Of a DNA stretch of 33,847 nt, positions 6,101-16,000 are shown piece by piece (the stretch's first letter is position 1; each line of letters starts with the position of its first letter). This stretch comes from Halorussus litoreus (GTDB lineage Archaea > Halobacteriota > Halobacteria > Halobacteriales > Haladaptataceae), in contig NZ_QLVG01000060.1 of NCBI RefSeq assembly GCF_003382685.1, positions 1 to 33,847 of the forward strand. Direction: 5' to 3'. The notes below the pieces were generated by a model, which was not told the origin of the DNA, made no database searches, and saw nothing but the letters and a program-made list of their open reading frames with translations. Position numbers and translations under genes: made by a program.

Positions 6101-8803
6101 CTACGACGCAACGAGGAAGTCGCCGCTGACCGCCTCGCGGGCGTCCCGAACGTAGGCGTAGGTGTTCCGACCGAGGTAGCCGAGCAGCGCGAGGAACACC
6201 AGCCCGTACGCCGCGGTCGAACCGTACATCGTGAGGCGCGCGAACTGATACCGGCTGGCCGCCTGCTGGCGCTCGTCGGCGACGTCCTGGGCCTCCTCGC
6301 TCGCGCCCGCCGTGGCGAACGAGGACTCGGCGTCGTCGTAACCCGAAAGCGAGTCGGCGGCCGTCGTCTCGAAGGCGTCCCACTTCGCGGGGTTGAGCAT
6401 CAGCGGTTGGCCCAGCACCACGGTCAGCATCGACTCGTCCATCTCCTCGCGGAGCTGGCGGGCCGACTGGCGCTGCTCGTTGCCCTGTTGGACCGTCGCG
6501 GTGTAGTTCTCGAACGCGCCAGCGGACTCGGCCCGCAGGCGCTCGGCGCGCTGCTCGTCGCCCTGGAGCGACGCCAGCTGGGCGAGTTGGCGGTTGATGT
6601 GGGCGCGCTCGATCATCGTCACGTCACCGGATTCGAGCTGGTCCTCGTAGTAGCTGCGCTGCTGGTCGACGAGACTGTTCACCCGGTCGCGGGCCGCCGT
6701 CCGGGACTCGTTCGCGGTCGAGCGCAGTTCGGAATCCTCGAGGTTCGCAATGTAGCTGTCGAGCAGGTTGTACGTCGCCGCCGCCTTCACGACCTCGGGC
6801 TGGGCGGCCTCGTTACCCTCTGACTCCAGCGTTCCGGTGGCGTTCTCGACCGACTCGATGAACAGGATGGTCGAGCGACCGGCCGCGATGCCGGTCGAGA
6901 GGTCGGTGCGCGAGACCTCCCCGCCGTCCCGGAGCTTGGTCTCCAGCTGGTCGAGCGTGTCGACCATGCCCGAAGCCGTGTCGGCCTGCCAACCGCCCGC
7001 GTCCGTGCGGTCGGCCAGCGGGCTCCGGATGCCTTCGAGCGACACCGGCTCGGGCGTCGCGGTGACGGTGATCGTCTGTGCGTCGATGCCGTCACCCTCC
7101 ACGCGGTACTCCCACGTGTACTCGCGGTACAGCTCCGCCCCGGTGTCGAACTGGACCGCGACGACGAACGGCGCGGCGTCGCCAGCGGTCAGCCGCTCGG
7201 GCGGGCGTTCGACGACCGTGAGCCACTGGTCGGGGCCGGACTCCTTGGTGATCGACAGGTCGGTCACGTCCTGGTACTCCAGGGTCTCGGCCACGTCGGT
7301 ACTCTGGGTGAGGTTCTCGGTGATGACCACGTCGCCGAAGCCCAGCGAGGTGCGCTCGACCGACAGCGCCACCTCGTGGGTGACGCCGACGCTGCTGGTG
7401 ACGGTCTCGGTGCCGTCCTCCTGGGAGTTCACGTCGACCGACAGCGAGTAGCTTCCCTCGGACGCCGTGGGGTCGGCCTCGACCTCGACGACCACCTCGC
7501 CGCTGCTCTGGCCGTCGATCTGGCCGTCGTAGTCGGCGACGCTCGCGGACACCTGCCCGCTGTCCGTACTGGCCGAGACGCCCTGCACGTTCATCGTCTG
7601 GTCGCCCGCGTTGGGCACCTCGACAGTGACGGTCTCGGTGTACGAAGACACCTGCGACTGGGGCTCGTCGAACACCATCGAGGTGTCGGGCATCGAGACG
7701 TCGCCGAACCGCGGCGGGTAGATGACTCGGCCGGTGAACGACACCGACTGGCCCACGCCGTCCTGATTGTCGGGTTCGAGGTACGCCGTGAAGCCGATGT
7801 TGCTGTGCTGGTTGGCGCTGTCCTCGACGGAGACAGTCACCTCTGCGTTCGAACTCCCGCCCGCGTCCGTACTCAGGTATCGCAGGTCGTCGAAGCTGAT
7901 CGAGCCGTACTGGTCGGACTGGGTCACCTGCGAGTTGACGCCGTCGATGCCGGTGTAGCCGCCCGTCTCGCTGATTGGCAGGTCGACGGTCTTGTCGCTA
8001 CCGACCAGCACGTCGCCGAGGTCGACCGCACCGTTGTCGCCGGCTTCGAGAACCGGCGGCTTGCGAACGGTCACCTCGACGGGCACGTCGAGCGTATTAC
8101 CGAGATTGTCCTCGACCGTCGCGGTGAACTGGTAGGACCCCTTGTCGACCGACGAGTCGGTCGACATGTCGAGCGTGACGGCCTGGCTCTCCCCGCCGGG
8201 AATCGAACCGGGTAGCTGGGAGTAGCTGAGGGTGACCCCGTCGGGGACGCCGCTGAACGTGACGTCCGCGGGAATCATCAGCCCCTGTCCGTCGTTCGGG
8301 ATGGGAACGTCTAACGTGGTCGAGGCCTGATCGTTCGACTCGAACACGAGTTCGGTCTGCTGGGTCGAGACGTAGCCGAACGCGGGTTCGAGTACGTCCA
8401 CTGTGAGCGTCTCGTCCCACGCGGGACTGCTAAAGCCGCTGACCGTCTCGACGTCGTAGTAGCCGCTCGCGCTCTCGGTGACCGTTGCCTCGTAGGTCAC
8501 CCGGTAACTGTTGCCCGCGCGAACCTGCCACGAACTCCCGGTCCCGTCGCGGTTGGTGTCGAGGCTCTGCCACTCGACGAACTCGAAGCCGACTTCGCCG
8601 TCGGTTATCTGTCCGCGGACGCTCGCAGTGTCGTTCGACGGCGCGGTGAACTCGTAGGTCAGCGTCTCGGTAACCGACCCGCCATCGGCGATGACGGTGG
8701 CCCGGTTCACGGTCGTGTCCGGGTTGGCCATCGCGGTCCCGGCAACCCCGTGGAGTCCGACGAGCAGTACCACAGCGACCGTCACGAGCGTTCGACTATC
8801 CAT
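6101..8803 (-). CDS. secreted, C-terminally anchored Ig-like and helical protein
   Basis: This 900-residue protein has a signal peptide at 1-26 (likely cut after AMA). Repeated beta-sandwich (Ig/HYDIN-like) domains run from about 28 to 610. A long helical, Gln/Glu-rich region follows at 615-855, then one transmembrane helix at about 861-880 and a short basic cytoplasmic tail. Most of it therefore lies outside the cell. Several Asn-X-Ser/Thr sequons fit S-layer-type glycosylation. The ATG at 8803 is preceded by a near-perfect Shine-Dalgarno (AGGAGGTGA) and overlaps the upstream gene by eight bases. It is the last gene of the unit. Its neighbours share the plan of an exported domain plus terminal anchor, suggesting one envelope complex. 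No catalytic motif is seen; function unknown. Confidence 0.85.
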   Translation of the reverse strand: MDSRTLVTVAVVLLVGLHGVAGTAMANPDTTVNRATVIADGGSVTETLTYEFTAPSNDTASVRGQITDGEVGFEFVEWQSLDTNRDGTGSSWQVRAGNSYRVTYEATVTESASGYYDVETVSGFSSPAWDETLTVDVLEPAFGYVSTQQTELVFESNDQASTTLDVPIPNDGQGLMIPADVTFSGVPDGVTLSYSQLPGSIPGGESQAVTLDMSTDSSVDKGSYQFTATVEDNLGNTLDVPVEVTVRKPPVLEAGDNGAVDLGDVLVGSDKTVDLPISETGGYTGIDGVNSQVTQSDQYGSISFDDLRYLSTDAGGSSNAEVTVSVEDSANQHSNIGFTAYLEPDNQDGVGQSVSFTGRVIYPPRFGDVSMPDTSMVFDEPQSQVSSYTETVTVEVPNAGDQTMNVQGVSASTDSGQVSASVADYDGQIDGQSSGEVVVEVEADPTASEGSYSLSVDVNSQEDGTETVTSSVGVTHEVALSVERTSLGFGDVVITENLTQSTDVAETLEYQDVTDLSITKESGPDQWLTVVERPPERLTAGDAAPFVVAVQFDTGAELYREYTWEYRVEGDGIDAQTITVTATPEPVSLEGIRSPLADRTDAGGWQADTASGMVDTLDQLETKLRDGGEVSRTDLSTGIAAGRSTILFIESVENATGTLESEGNEAAQPEVVKAAATYNLLDSYIANLEDSELRSTANESRTAARDRVNSLVDQQRSYYEDQLESGDVTMIERAHINRQLAQLASLQGDEQRAERLRAESAGAFENYTATVQQGNEQRQSARQLREEMDESMLTVVLGQPLMLNPAKWDAFETTAADSLSGYDDAESSFATAGASEEAQDVADERQQAASRYQFARLTMYGSTAAYGLVFLALLGYLGRNTYAYVRDAREAVSGDFLVAS

Positions 8804-9818
8804 GGGTCACCTCCTGTGCGGACACGATGTCGTCGACCTGCGAGTCCTCCACGTCGCGGGCCCACGCCGACAGCCGGTGGGCGACCGTCATCGCGACCAG
8901 CGCGACTACGAGCGCGAAGCCGAGCGCGAGCATCGCGCTGGCGAGCGCGAGCGAGGTCACCGCCGACCCCGACTGCTCACGCAGCGACGACACCGTCTCG
9001 GCCCGGTCCGCGAGGCCGTGTTCGGCCGCCAGATCACCGGCGGTGGCGAGCCGACCGTCCGTCGTCCGGGCGTCGCCGTACAGTCCGAACACCGCGGTCG
9101 AGTGGGTGGTGAGCGCGCCGACCGCCGACCCGCAGGCGTCCTCGCAGCGCGACCCGAACTCCCGGGCGGCCGCGACCGACTCGTTCAGCGTCTCCACGTC
9201 TGACTCGTAGGTCGACTGGAGCCGCTCGCGCTGGACGACGAGGTTCGAGTACTGCTGGACCGCGCCGCCCTGCTGGTACGCGTTGGCGGCGCTGCCCATC
9301 AGCGCGAGTCGCTCGCGGGTGTCGTTGGTCTCCAGCGCGGTCTCGTGGAGCGCCTCGCCCTGATTCTGGTAGAATCGGTCGAGCGCCACGGTGGTCAGCG
9401 CCGCGTACTGGCTCCCACCGGCGTTCCGAAGTTGGGTCACCAGCGCGGCGGTCTCGTTGGCCTGTTCGACGCTCGCGGCGCGGTCGCCGTTCCCGCTCAG
9501 GGTGTACGCCTCCTCGAACGTCGTCAGCACGTCGTACACCAGCGCCATCCGCTTGGCCTTGGCGTCGGTGAACTCGCCGACCTGCACGGCCGAGACGGCC
9601 TGTGCCCGGACTACCTCGAACTCGCTGTACTCCTGAAACGCCTCCTGCCCTTCGAGCGCGCGGAACGCTTCGAGGTACTCGTCCGCCGTCTCGGGCGACG
9701 AGTCCCCGTCCTGCGCCGTCGCCGTGGCCGCCGGGGCGACCAGCGACAGACAGAGCAGCAGCACCGCGAACCCGCATCGGGCGTACCGTTTTCGCTCCGA
9801 AGTTACTGTGCCTCTCAC
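8796..9818 (-). CDS. secreted helical protein with C-terminal membrane anchor
   Basis: This 340-residue protein has a signal peptide at 1-35 (cut near ATA-QD). A mostly helical extracellular region rich in Glu, Ala and Gln occupies about 40-285, with a Cys pair (CEDAC) that may form a disulphide. One transmembrane helix lies at about 287-312, followed by a 27-residue acidic cytoplasmic tail. The start is GTG at 9818, two bases after the stop of the 949-residue gene; no good Shine-Dalgarno is visible, so coupling is likely. Its plan resembles the helical C-terminal half of the next gene, so both may contact the same partner outside the membrane. No family is recognised. Confidence 0.8.
   Translation of the reverse strand: MRGTVTSERKRYARCGFAVLLLCLSLVAPAATATAQDGDSSPETADEYLEAFRALEGQEAFQEYSEFEVVRAQAVSAVQVGEFTDAKAKRMALVYDVLTTFEEAYTLSGNGDRAASVEQANETAALVTQLRNAGGSQYAALTTVALDRFYQNQGEALHETALETNDTRERLALMGSAANAYQQGGAVQQYSNLVVQRERLQSTYESDVETLNESVAAAREFGSRCEDACGSAVGALTTHSTAVFGLYGDARTTDGRLATAGDLAAEHGLADRAETVSSLREQSGSAVTSLALASAMLALGFALVVALVAMTVAHRLSAWARDVEDSQVDDIVSAQEVTHG
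8807..8815 (-). promoter_or_regulatory. strong Shine-Dalgarno for the 900-residue protein gene
   Basis: AGGAGGTGA, near-perfect complementarity to the archaeal 16S rRNA 3' end, is placed 3 bases before the ATG at 8803 and lies inside the previous gene. It fixes the start and indicates strong independent initiation within the operon. Confidence 0.7.
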
Positions 9819-9820
9819 GT

Positions 9821-12670
9821 TCAGAACACCGTCCTCTCTAACCGTTCACGCAGTTGGTCGTGGTCGAACAGCTCGTCGACGCCGTCGAGCAGTCCGCCCG
9901 CCGCGAACGCGACCGCAGCCCCGCGGACCGGGTCGTCGCCGCGTTCCTCGTTGACGAACGCCTTCACGCCGTCCCAGAGTTCGCGGGCCGGCGCGACCAC
10001 CGCCAAGTCCGAGCGCTCGGCGTTGATGCGGTCGTCGACCGCCCGGAGCTGGGTCAGCACGGTCTGGCGCTGGGCGGTCCGGTCCTCCTCGAGCAGTTCG
10101 AACAGCGTCGCCACGTCGAAGCCGCCTTGCCACTCGACCCGCTGGTCGCGCATGTCCACGCAGGCACCGAACAGGTCGGTGTTGCGCTTGGTAGTCATCG
10201 CGTCGTTCACGAGTTCGACCGCCGCGTCGGCGGCGTCGAGCAGCGCGTCGGCCACCTCGTCGGGGTCGGCCTCCGCGCTGGCGAACCGGTGGCCCTCGCG
10301 GGGGAGTCGCTCGACCGTCTCCAGCAGGCTTGTCACGACGCTGCCGTAGTACCGCGGGATGGCGACGTCCCGGCCGGAGGTCGAGACGAGCGCGTCCACG
10401 TCCTGTCGGATGGAGGTGACGCGGTCGCGCTGGTTGCGAGCCAGACTGAACTCGAAGCTCGCGTCCAGGCTCTCGCGGGCGGTCCGGCCGTCCCGGATCC
10501 GAACCCGCGACGACTCGACCGCGAAGGCGGTCCCGCCGCCCGGCACGTCCATCCCGACCTCGTACTCGCCGACGAGCAGGTCGTCGAAGCTCGTGACGCC
10601 CTCGCTGTCGGTCGTGGCCGTGCGCCGACTCGCGCCGAGGCTCTTCACGTCTTCGCCGACCGGCTCGACCTCGACGGTCAGCCCGCCGACTGCGGTGCCG
10701 CCGACGGTCGCGGTCACGTCGAGGTCGCCCGCGAGCGGCTGGATGTCGAGTCGCGCGGTCGCGTCCGACCCGCCGGCGACCGACGCGGTCGCGCTGTCGC
10801 CGTCGTACTTCTCGTGGTCGGCCGCCACCTCGACCTCGTCGGCGGCCAGCGGCACGTCGAAGGTGACCTCGCCGTCGGCGTCGGTCTCGCCCTCGCGCGG
10901 GCGGCCCTCGTCGGGGGTGCACGTCACGGGCACGCCCGAGAGCGGCTCGCCGCCGTCGGCGACCGCGACCTCGACCTGCTTCGGGCCGAGTTCGAACGTC
11001 ACCGGCTGGTTCCGGAACGGTGCGCGCACCTCCCGTCGCTCGGAGACGCCGTGGCTCCCGACCTCGACGACCCACGTGCCGCGGTCGAGGGTCAGGCTCC
11101 CCGTGCCGTCCGACAGCCCGGTCGCCTCGCTGCTCGGCCCGCCGTTCCGGTAGGCCGTGTCGTCGGCCTTCTGTCTGGCCTTCAGCTCGGCCGAGATCGT
11201 CGAGCCGGTGCCGGCGTCCTCGACCCGGAAGTCGACGTCGTGACCCTCGTCGTGGGTCGAGGACGTGACTCCCGGCCCGTCCGCGCCGTCGGGCGTCGGG
11301 TCCGAGTCGTCGCCGGTCAGCCGGATGACGACGACAGCGACCCCGAGGACGAGGAAGCCGACGAGCACCCCGACTACGGGCAGCCCGCCCGGTACTACGG
11401 CGAACAGGCCGCCGGAGCTCTCGCCGGAGCCGTCACCGCCCTCGCCGCCCTGCTGGCTTCCCGCGGCCGCGTAAAACAGCGAGTCGTCGGGGTTGTCGAC
11501 CGACGCGTTATGGGGCACCACCTGTGCGCGAACCGACTCGTCGCCCGTCACAATGAGCCGGTAGCTCGCGTTCTCGTTGAGCAGGTAGTCGGTCGCGTTC
11601 AGGTTCACCGAGCCGTTGTCGACCGGGGCGGACAGCTGGACGTACCGCGTGCTGTTGGCGAGCCAGACGGTCGTCTCGTTCGCGTCGAGCGTCGAGCCGT
11701 CGATGGCGACTGCGGTTCCGTTGTCGGTCACGCTCGCGTTCGGGACGCCTGCCACGTCGCGCTCGTAGGGCACGTTCTCGACCACCGCGTTGCCGCCGCG
11801 GTGCACCGACACCGAGAGGGCGTCGGCGCTCGCCAGCGTCTCGTCGGTCACCGTCAGGTTCCCGTCGCCGTCCGCGGCGACGGTGCTCGCGAAGGTGGCG
11901 TTGGTCGCGGGTTCGATCATCGTGAGGTCGTACTCCAGCCCGTCAGCGATCAGGGGGCTGTCGACCCCTAGGGTCTCGTCGTCCTGTCGCTCGACGCTGG
12001 TCACCTCACGGCTGAGCTGCCAGAGGTTCAGGTCCGTCTGGTCGCCGCGCTCGGCCGCCAAGGTGGCTCCCTTCGACGGGGGCAGGTGGACGCTCCCGGC
12101 GTCGAGCGACACCGCGAGCACCGTGCTGCCGTTGCGGTACTGGACCGTCGCGTCGGCGACCGGCGCAGTCTCGCCCGAGAGCGTGACCTCCGCGCTGTCC
12201 CCGTCGGCGTAACCGAGCGCCTGCTGGAGCGGGACTTCGAGCGTCCCGTCCGCGAAGCTTGCGCCTCCGGAGCCGCCGAACGACAGCGTCCGGAGGTCGA
12301 CGTATTCGGTGACCGCGGTCCCGTTCTCGCCCTGCGGCTCGACGGTGACCGACGCGTTCGAGAGGTCGGTCTCCGGCGAGCTGAGTTCGGTGACTGCGAC
12401 CGAGTACGTGGACTCGTTGTTCGCGGTCCCGTCCGGGGACAGCGACGCCGACTGGCCGCCGGTCACGCGAACGGTGACGTTCCGGTCGCTCCCGTTGAAG
12501 TGCTCGTCCCCGAGCGCGATTTTGAGCTGACCACCGGAGCGCTCCACGTGGTCGACGTCTCCGTGCGCGGTCCCGACGCCCGTGACTCCCGCGACGACCG
12601 ACAGCGCCAGCAGGACCGCCAGCAGGGTCGCCCCGAGGCGCTCGCGTCGGTTGGTGGGGCTGGCCGTCAT
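9821..12670 (-). CDS. single-pass receptor-like protein with beta-sandwich domains on both sides of the membrane
   Basis: This 949-residue protein has a signal peptide at about 1-36 and an extracellular region at 37-400 rich in beta structure and Asn-X-Ser/Thr sequons. A Gly/Ser stalk (405-421) and a transmembrane helix at about 429-450 follow. The cytoplasmic half is large. It has carboxypeptidase-regulatory/CNA-B-like beta modules at about 480-730, with repeated TDADGEVTF/TDSEGVTSF-type turns, and then a helical domain at about 745-949. Placing such modules inside the cell is unusual and suggests a mechanical link between the envelope and a cytoplasmic partner. The ATG at 12670 starts two bases after the stop of the tubulin-like gene just upstream, making that protein the obvious candidate partner (inference). 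Confidence 0.85.
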   Translation of the reverse strand: MTASPTNRRERLGATLLAVLLALSVVAGVTGVGTAHGDVDHVERSGGQLKIALGDEHFNGSDRNVTVRVTGGQSASLSPDGTANNESTYSVAVTELSSPETDLSNASVTVEPQGENGTAVTEYVDLRTLSFGGSGGASFADGTLEVPLQQALGYADGDSAEVTLSGETAPVADATVQYRNGSTVLAVSLDAGSVHLPPSKGATLAAERGDQTDLNLWQLSREVTSVERQDDETLGVDSPLIADGLEYDLTMIEPATNATFASTVAADGDGNLTVTDETLASADALSVSVHRGGNAVVENVPYERDVAGVPNASVTDNGTAVAIDGSTLDANETTVWLANSTRYVQLSAPVDNGSVNLNATDYLLNENASYRLIVTGDESVRAQVVPHNASVDNPDDSLFYAAAGSQQGGEGGDGSGESSGGLFAVVPGGLPVVGVLVGFLVLGVAVVVIRLTGDDSDPTPDGADGPGVTSSTHDEGHDVDFRVEDAGTGSTISAELKARQKADDTAYRNGGPSSEATGLSDGTGSLTLDRGTWVVEVGSHGVSERREVRAPFRNQPVTFELGPKQVEVAVADGGEPLSGVPVTCTPDEGRPREGETDADGEVTFDVPLAADEVEVAADHEKYDGDSATASVAGGSDATARLDIQPLAGDLDVTATVGGTAVGGLTVEVEPVGEDVKSLGASRRTATTDSEGVTSFDDLLVGEYEVGMDVPGGGTAFAVESSRVRIRDGRTARESLDASFEFSLARNQRDRVTSIRQDVDALVSTSGRDVAIPRYYGSVVTSLLETVERLPREGHRFASAEADPDEVADALLDAADAAVELVNDAMTTKRNTDLFGACVDMRDQRVEWQGGFDVATLFELLEEDRTAQRQTVLTQLRAVDDRINAERSDLAVVAPARELWDGVKAFVNEERGDDPVRGAAVAFAAGGLLDGVDELFDHDQLRERLERTVF

Positions 12671-12672
12671 GG

Positions 12673-13893
12673 CTACCCCTCGTTGATCTCCATGTACTCG
12701 GTCAGGTTGTCCTCGATGCGCCGGAGCTCGTCGGCCGGCAGCCGGGCGTTACCGAGCGACCGGCCGGACTGGAGACTCTCCTTGTACTCCTCGAACTCCT
12801 CCCACGAGTGGTCGAGCAGTGGGTCGAGGTCGAAGCCGCCGAGCAGCAAGAGTACGTCGACCGAGTCGCCCCGCTCCTGCTTTGGCGTCAGGCTGGTCAT
12901 GCCCGAGGCCCCGAGCAGGCCGTGCTCGCGCTTCCACTGGTTGAACGCGTTCTGCACGTCGGGCTCGGTGATGTCGCCGCTCTCGATCATGTGCTCGGGC
13001 GCGCGGACGACCGCGTACGTGACCCGCGAGGTGCCCACGTCCATCGGGACGAACGCGTTCTCGGCGGCCTTGTCGAACATATACTCCAGTTCGAACATCC
13101 CGCCGTTGAGGTCGGTCGCCACCGCGGGCGTGAAGTGGTACGCGCCGATCTGGGAGGGGATGGTCACGTAGTCCTGCACGTCGATGACGCCCCGCGTCTC
13201 GCGGCCCGCGCCGATCATCAGGTCGATGGCCGAGATGATCTGCTCGTTGACCTCGCTGTAGTCGGTACCGGTCGCGTCGTCGTCGCTCAGGTGGGAGTTG
13301 GCCGCCAGGAGCACCATGTCGGCGTTCTGGCTGCCGTCGGGCGACCGGATGAGTCGCGAGAGGCCCGCGACCGCGTTGAACTGGCGCTGGGGGGCCTCGT
13401 AGTAGTACGGCCACACGGCGAACGCGGTGTGGATGGTGCTGTCCATCCAGTTCTTCCGCCGGTCAGTGTCGAGGCCGCTCTTGAACTGGTCGATGACGTA
13501 GGGGATCGAGCCGTTGCCGGTCCCGCCGCCGAGGGTCGCGGCGTGGAGGAACGCGTCGACGTTCCCGCCCTCGGTCGCGAGGTCGCCGATGTTGCCGACG
13601 ATGCGGTCCAAGTCCTCGCGGGCGGCCTCCATGCCGGTCACGAAGAAGTTGCCCGCGCCCTGCTGGGAGCCGAACTCCAGCGCGTGCTGGGAGGGGTCCT
13701 CGCCTTCGGCGAAGTTCGACTCCATGTGGCTGATAGTGTTTCGGATGTCCGCACGATTCGTGTTCATCACGAGGATGCGGTCGTCGATTCCGGGGTTGTC
13801 CGACCGGGTGAAGAACTGCGAGGCGATGCGACCGCCTCCCTCGCCCGAGGCGACGACCGCCCATCGCGTGTACGTGTCTCTTACCTGTGACAT
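12673..13893 (-). CDS. FtsZ/tubulin-superfamily GTPase, divergent (copy 1)
   Basis: This 406-residue protein is a probable GTP-binding, filament-forming member of the tubulin/FtsZ superfamily. Visible signatures are a T1-like glycine loop SGEGGGR (16-22), MNTN (43-46), the signature T4 loop GGGTGNGS (122-129), a T6-like AANSHL (197-202), and a T7-like VIDVQDYVT (236-244). By eye, D238 and D241 align with the two catalytic aspartates of FtsZ, but the preceding Asn is Val. There is no membrane segment and no FtsZ C-terminal tail. It fits the non-canonical Tubulin_2/FtsZl-1 type better than FtsZ1, FtsZ2 or CetZ. It is one base downstream of the 701-residue gene and two bases upstream of the receptor-like gene. 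I expect GTPase activity, but polymerisation is inference. Confidence 0.85.
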   Translation of the reverse strand: MSQVRDTYTRWAVVASGEGGGRIASQFFTRSDNPGIDDRILVMNTNRADIRNTISHMESNFAEGEDPSQHALEFGSQQGAGNFFVTGMEAAREDLDRIVGNIGDLATEGGNVDAFLHAATLGGGTGNGSIPYVIDQFKSGLDTDRRKNWMDSTIHTAFAVWPYYYEAPQRQFNAVAGLSRLIRSPDGSQNADMVLLAANSHLSDDDATGTDYSEVNEQIISAIDLMIGAGRETRGVIDVQDYVTIPSQIGAYHFTPAVATDLNGGMFELEYMFDKAAENAFVPMDVGTSRVTYAVVRAPEHMIESGDITEPDVQNAFNQWKREHGLLGASGMTSLTPKQERGDSVDVLLLLGGFDLDPLLDHSWEEFEEYKESLQSGRSLGNARLPADELRRIEDNLTEYMEINEG

Positions 13894-13894
13894 A

Positions 13895-16000
13895 TCATTC
13901 TCTCCGTGTGAGTCCGCTCGCGCCGAGTTCGACGGCGTCGGCGAACGCGGACTCGGTCACTGCGTCCCGGACGACGTCGTCCGGGAGAGGTGCCGACAGG
14001 AAACGGTCCCTGAGGTCGTCGTACGACATCGCCTCGCCGTCGTCGAGGTTGTGCTGGACGACCATCTCGACCTCGTCGGTGAGTTCGGCGCGGTCGTACG
14101 CGACCACGCCGTCGGCGTCGGTCCGGGTGACCGACAGGCCCTGCTCCTCGGCCCACAGCGCGAGCAGACAGGGGACGTAGTCGTCGGTCACGGGGTAGTC
14201 CATCGACGCCGAGAGGTAGCCCGCGTCGCGGTACTGGTCGCGCAGGTCGTCGGTCAACTCGGGCAGGTACTCCCTGATGTCGTCCTCGATGCCGTCGCAC
14301 ACCTGCTCGCGCAGGCCGACCTGCGCCATCGTGAGTTCGACCGACGCGTCCGCGTCGACCACGACGGTCTCCTCGGGCGTCCGGTAGTCGTCGGGGTCGG
14401 GGTCGGCCCGGACGGTGTACTCGCCGCGGGGCACCTCCTCGAAGGTGACCTCCTCGGCGAGGTGGGTCCGGGCGTGCTCGCTGTCGCTGTGCGCGGTGCC
14501 CTCGATCTCGAGGTCGACCCCGCGCTTGGGGCCGCCCTCGTCGAACTGCGCGAGCACCGTCACGTCGTACGTCTCGCCGTCGCCCGCCGCCACGAGCGCC
14601 GGGCCGTCGGGTTCGTACGAGGCCTCCGGGTGGCTCCGGGCGTACAGTTCCATGAACGCGCCGGCGTCCTTGACCGGCAGGTCGTCGGCGGTCACCTCTG
14701 CGGTCGCGCGGAGTTCGTCGTCGATCACGCCCTCGATGTCCTCGTACGACCGGGCGACCGACGCCTTGCCCTTCAGGTCGTCCAGCGCGCCCGACAGGTC
14801 GCCGACCGCGCCGGTCCACGTCAGCCGGAACTCGGCGAGATCGTCGGCCCGCCGGAGGTCGTCGGCGTACGCCTCGTCGGCGGCCGACGGCCACTCGTAG
14901 TAGTCGGCTGGCACGTCGGCCTGCCCGAGCGCCGACAGGTCCGCGTCGAGGTCGTCCTCCAACTCCTCGACCATCGCGACGCAGACCTCCCGCAAGTCGT
15001 CGCGGTGGCGTCGCAACTCGCCAACGTCGAGTGCGGAGTCGAGCGACGCCATCGCGGCGTCGATCTCCTCGACGCGCTCGACGTGGCGGTTCGAGACGTA
15101 CTCCTCGACCACCGACGACCGGACGGTCTCCAGCAGGTTCTCGACGCCCTCGCGGTCGGCTTCGAACCGGCCGGACAGGTCGCCTTCGAGCGCGGCCTGC
15201 GCGTCGAGCACCGCGTCGGCGGCCCCGGCGTAGTCGTCGGCCGCGGCCCGCGACTCGGCGTCGTCGAGCAGGTCGGTCACCCGCCCTTCGTCGACCGGGT
15301 CGGTCACGTCCGCGAGCAGCCCCTCGACCTCGCCGCAGGCCCGCCGGACGGTTTCGGTCGCGTCCTCGCGGTGGGTCGAGAGCACGTCTTCGAGCGCGCC
15401 CGGGTCGCCGGTCGCGTCGTCGACCGCGCTCTGGCCCTGCCACGTGCCGACCGAGACGAGGCCGGCGTCTTCGAGTCGCGCCAGCGCGTCGCGGGTCCGC
15501 CGGAGTTCGTCCCGGACGAACGTCTCGAACGACTCGGCCAGCACGCCGTCGAGGTCGTCGATGTCGCCCCGGACGCGTTCGAGCTCCTGGATGTCGGCCG
15601 AGGCGAACCGCTCGGTCGAGTAGGTGCCAGCCTCGGTGTCGAAGCTCACGCCGTGAGAAGAGAGGTCGTCGGCGACCCGCTCCAGTTCGTCGGTCACGTC
15701 AGTCGCGTCCCAGCCGGGGTACTCGGCCCGCCGGCCGTCGAACGCCACCTGGAAGTCCTGGAGCGCGGAGGCCGTCTCGGTGGCCTGCTGTTTGGCGTAG
15801 CTCGACTCGCTGGTCCCCTGACTGGAGACCACGGTCCGGACGTACAGCCCCACGCCGACGATGAGGAGCGCGGGGATGCCGACCACGACGAAGCCCACGC
15901 CGAGTTCCGAGGTCGTGAACAGGAACAGGCCGACCCCCACGAGCGCAGCCACGAGTACGATACCGCCGATGCCGAGTGCCGCTCTGTGTTCTCGCTTCAT
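13895..16000 (-). CDS. two-TM coiled-coil membrane protein with cytoplasmic CNA-B-like domain
   Basis: This 701-residue protein has two transmembrane helices close to the N-terminus (about 8-30 and 34-54). Long helical, acidic, coiled-coil-prone sequence runs from 60 to 435. A carboxypeptidase-regulatory-like beta module lies at about 445-530 (VPRGEYTVRADPD), and a helical C-terminal domain runs to 701. The bulk therefore lies in the cytoplasm under the membrane. The open frame extends upstream to 16810, but that part reads as Arg-rich antisense-like sequence overlapping the previous gene. The ATG at 16000, overlapping the preceding stop as ATGA, is the clear start. Likely role: membrane anchor or adaptor for the tubulin-like protein encoded one base downstream (inference). 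No family is recognised. Confidence 0.85.
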   Translation of the reverse strand: MKREHRAALGIGGIVLVAALVGVGLFLFTTSELGVGFVVVGIPALLIVGVGLYVRTVVSSQGTSESSYAKQQATETASALQDFQVAFDGRRAEYPGWDATDVTDELERVADDLSSHGVSFDTEAGTYSTERFASADIQELERVRGDIDDLDGVLAESFETFVRDELRRTRDALARLEDAGLVSVGTWQGQSAVDDATGDPGALEDVLSTHREDATETVRRACGEVEGLLADVTDPVDEGRVTDLLDDAESRAAADDYAGAADAVLDAQAALEGDLSGRFEADREGVENLLETVRSSVVEEYVSNRHVERVEEIDAAMASLDSALDVGELRRHRDDLREVCVAMVEELEDDLDADLSALGQADVPADYYEWPSAADEAYADDLRRADDLAEFRLTWTGAVGDLSGALDDLKGKASVARSYEDIEGVIDDELRATAEVTADDLPVKDAGAFMELYARSHPEASYEPDGPALVAAGDGETYDVTVLAQFDEGGPKRGVDLEIEGTAHSDSEHARTHLAEEVTFEEVPRGEYTVRADPDPDDYRTPEETVVVDADASVELTMAQVGLREQVCDGIEDDIREYLPELTDDLRDQYRDAGYLSASMDYPVTDDYVPCLLALWAEEQGLSVTRTDADGVVAYDRAELTDEVEMVVQHNLDDGEAMSYDDLRDRFLSAPLPDDVVRDAVTESAFADAVELGASGLTRRE

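Noticed and set aside
9719-9760. Lipoprotein signal in the 340-residue protein
   Set aside because: The Cys in its signal region lacks a proper lipobox and sits within the hydrophobic core; a normal cut after ATA is more likely.
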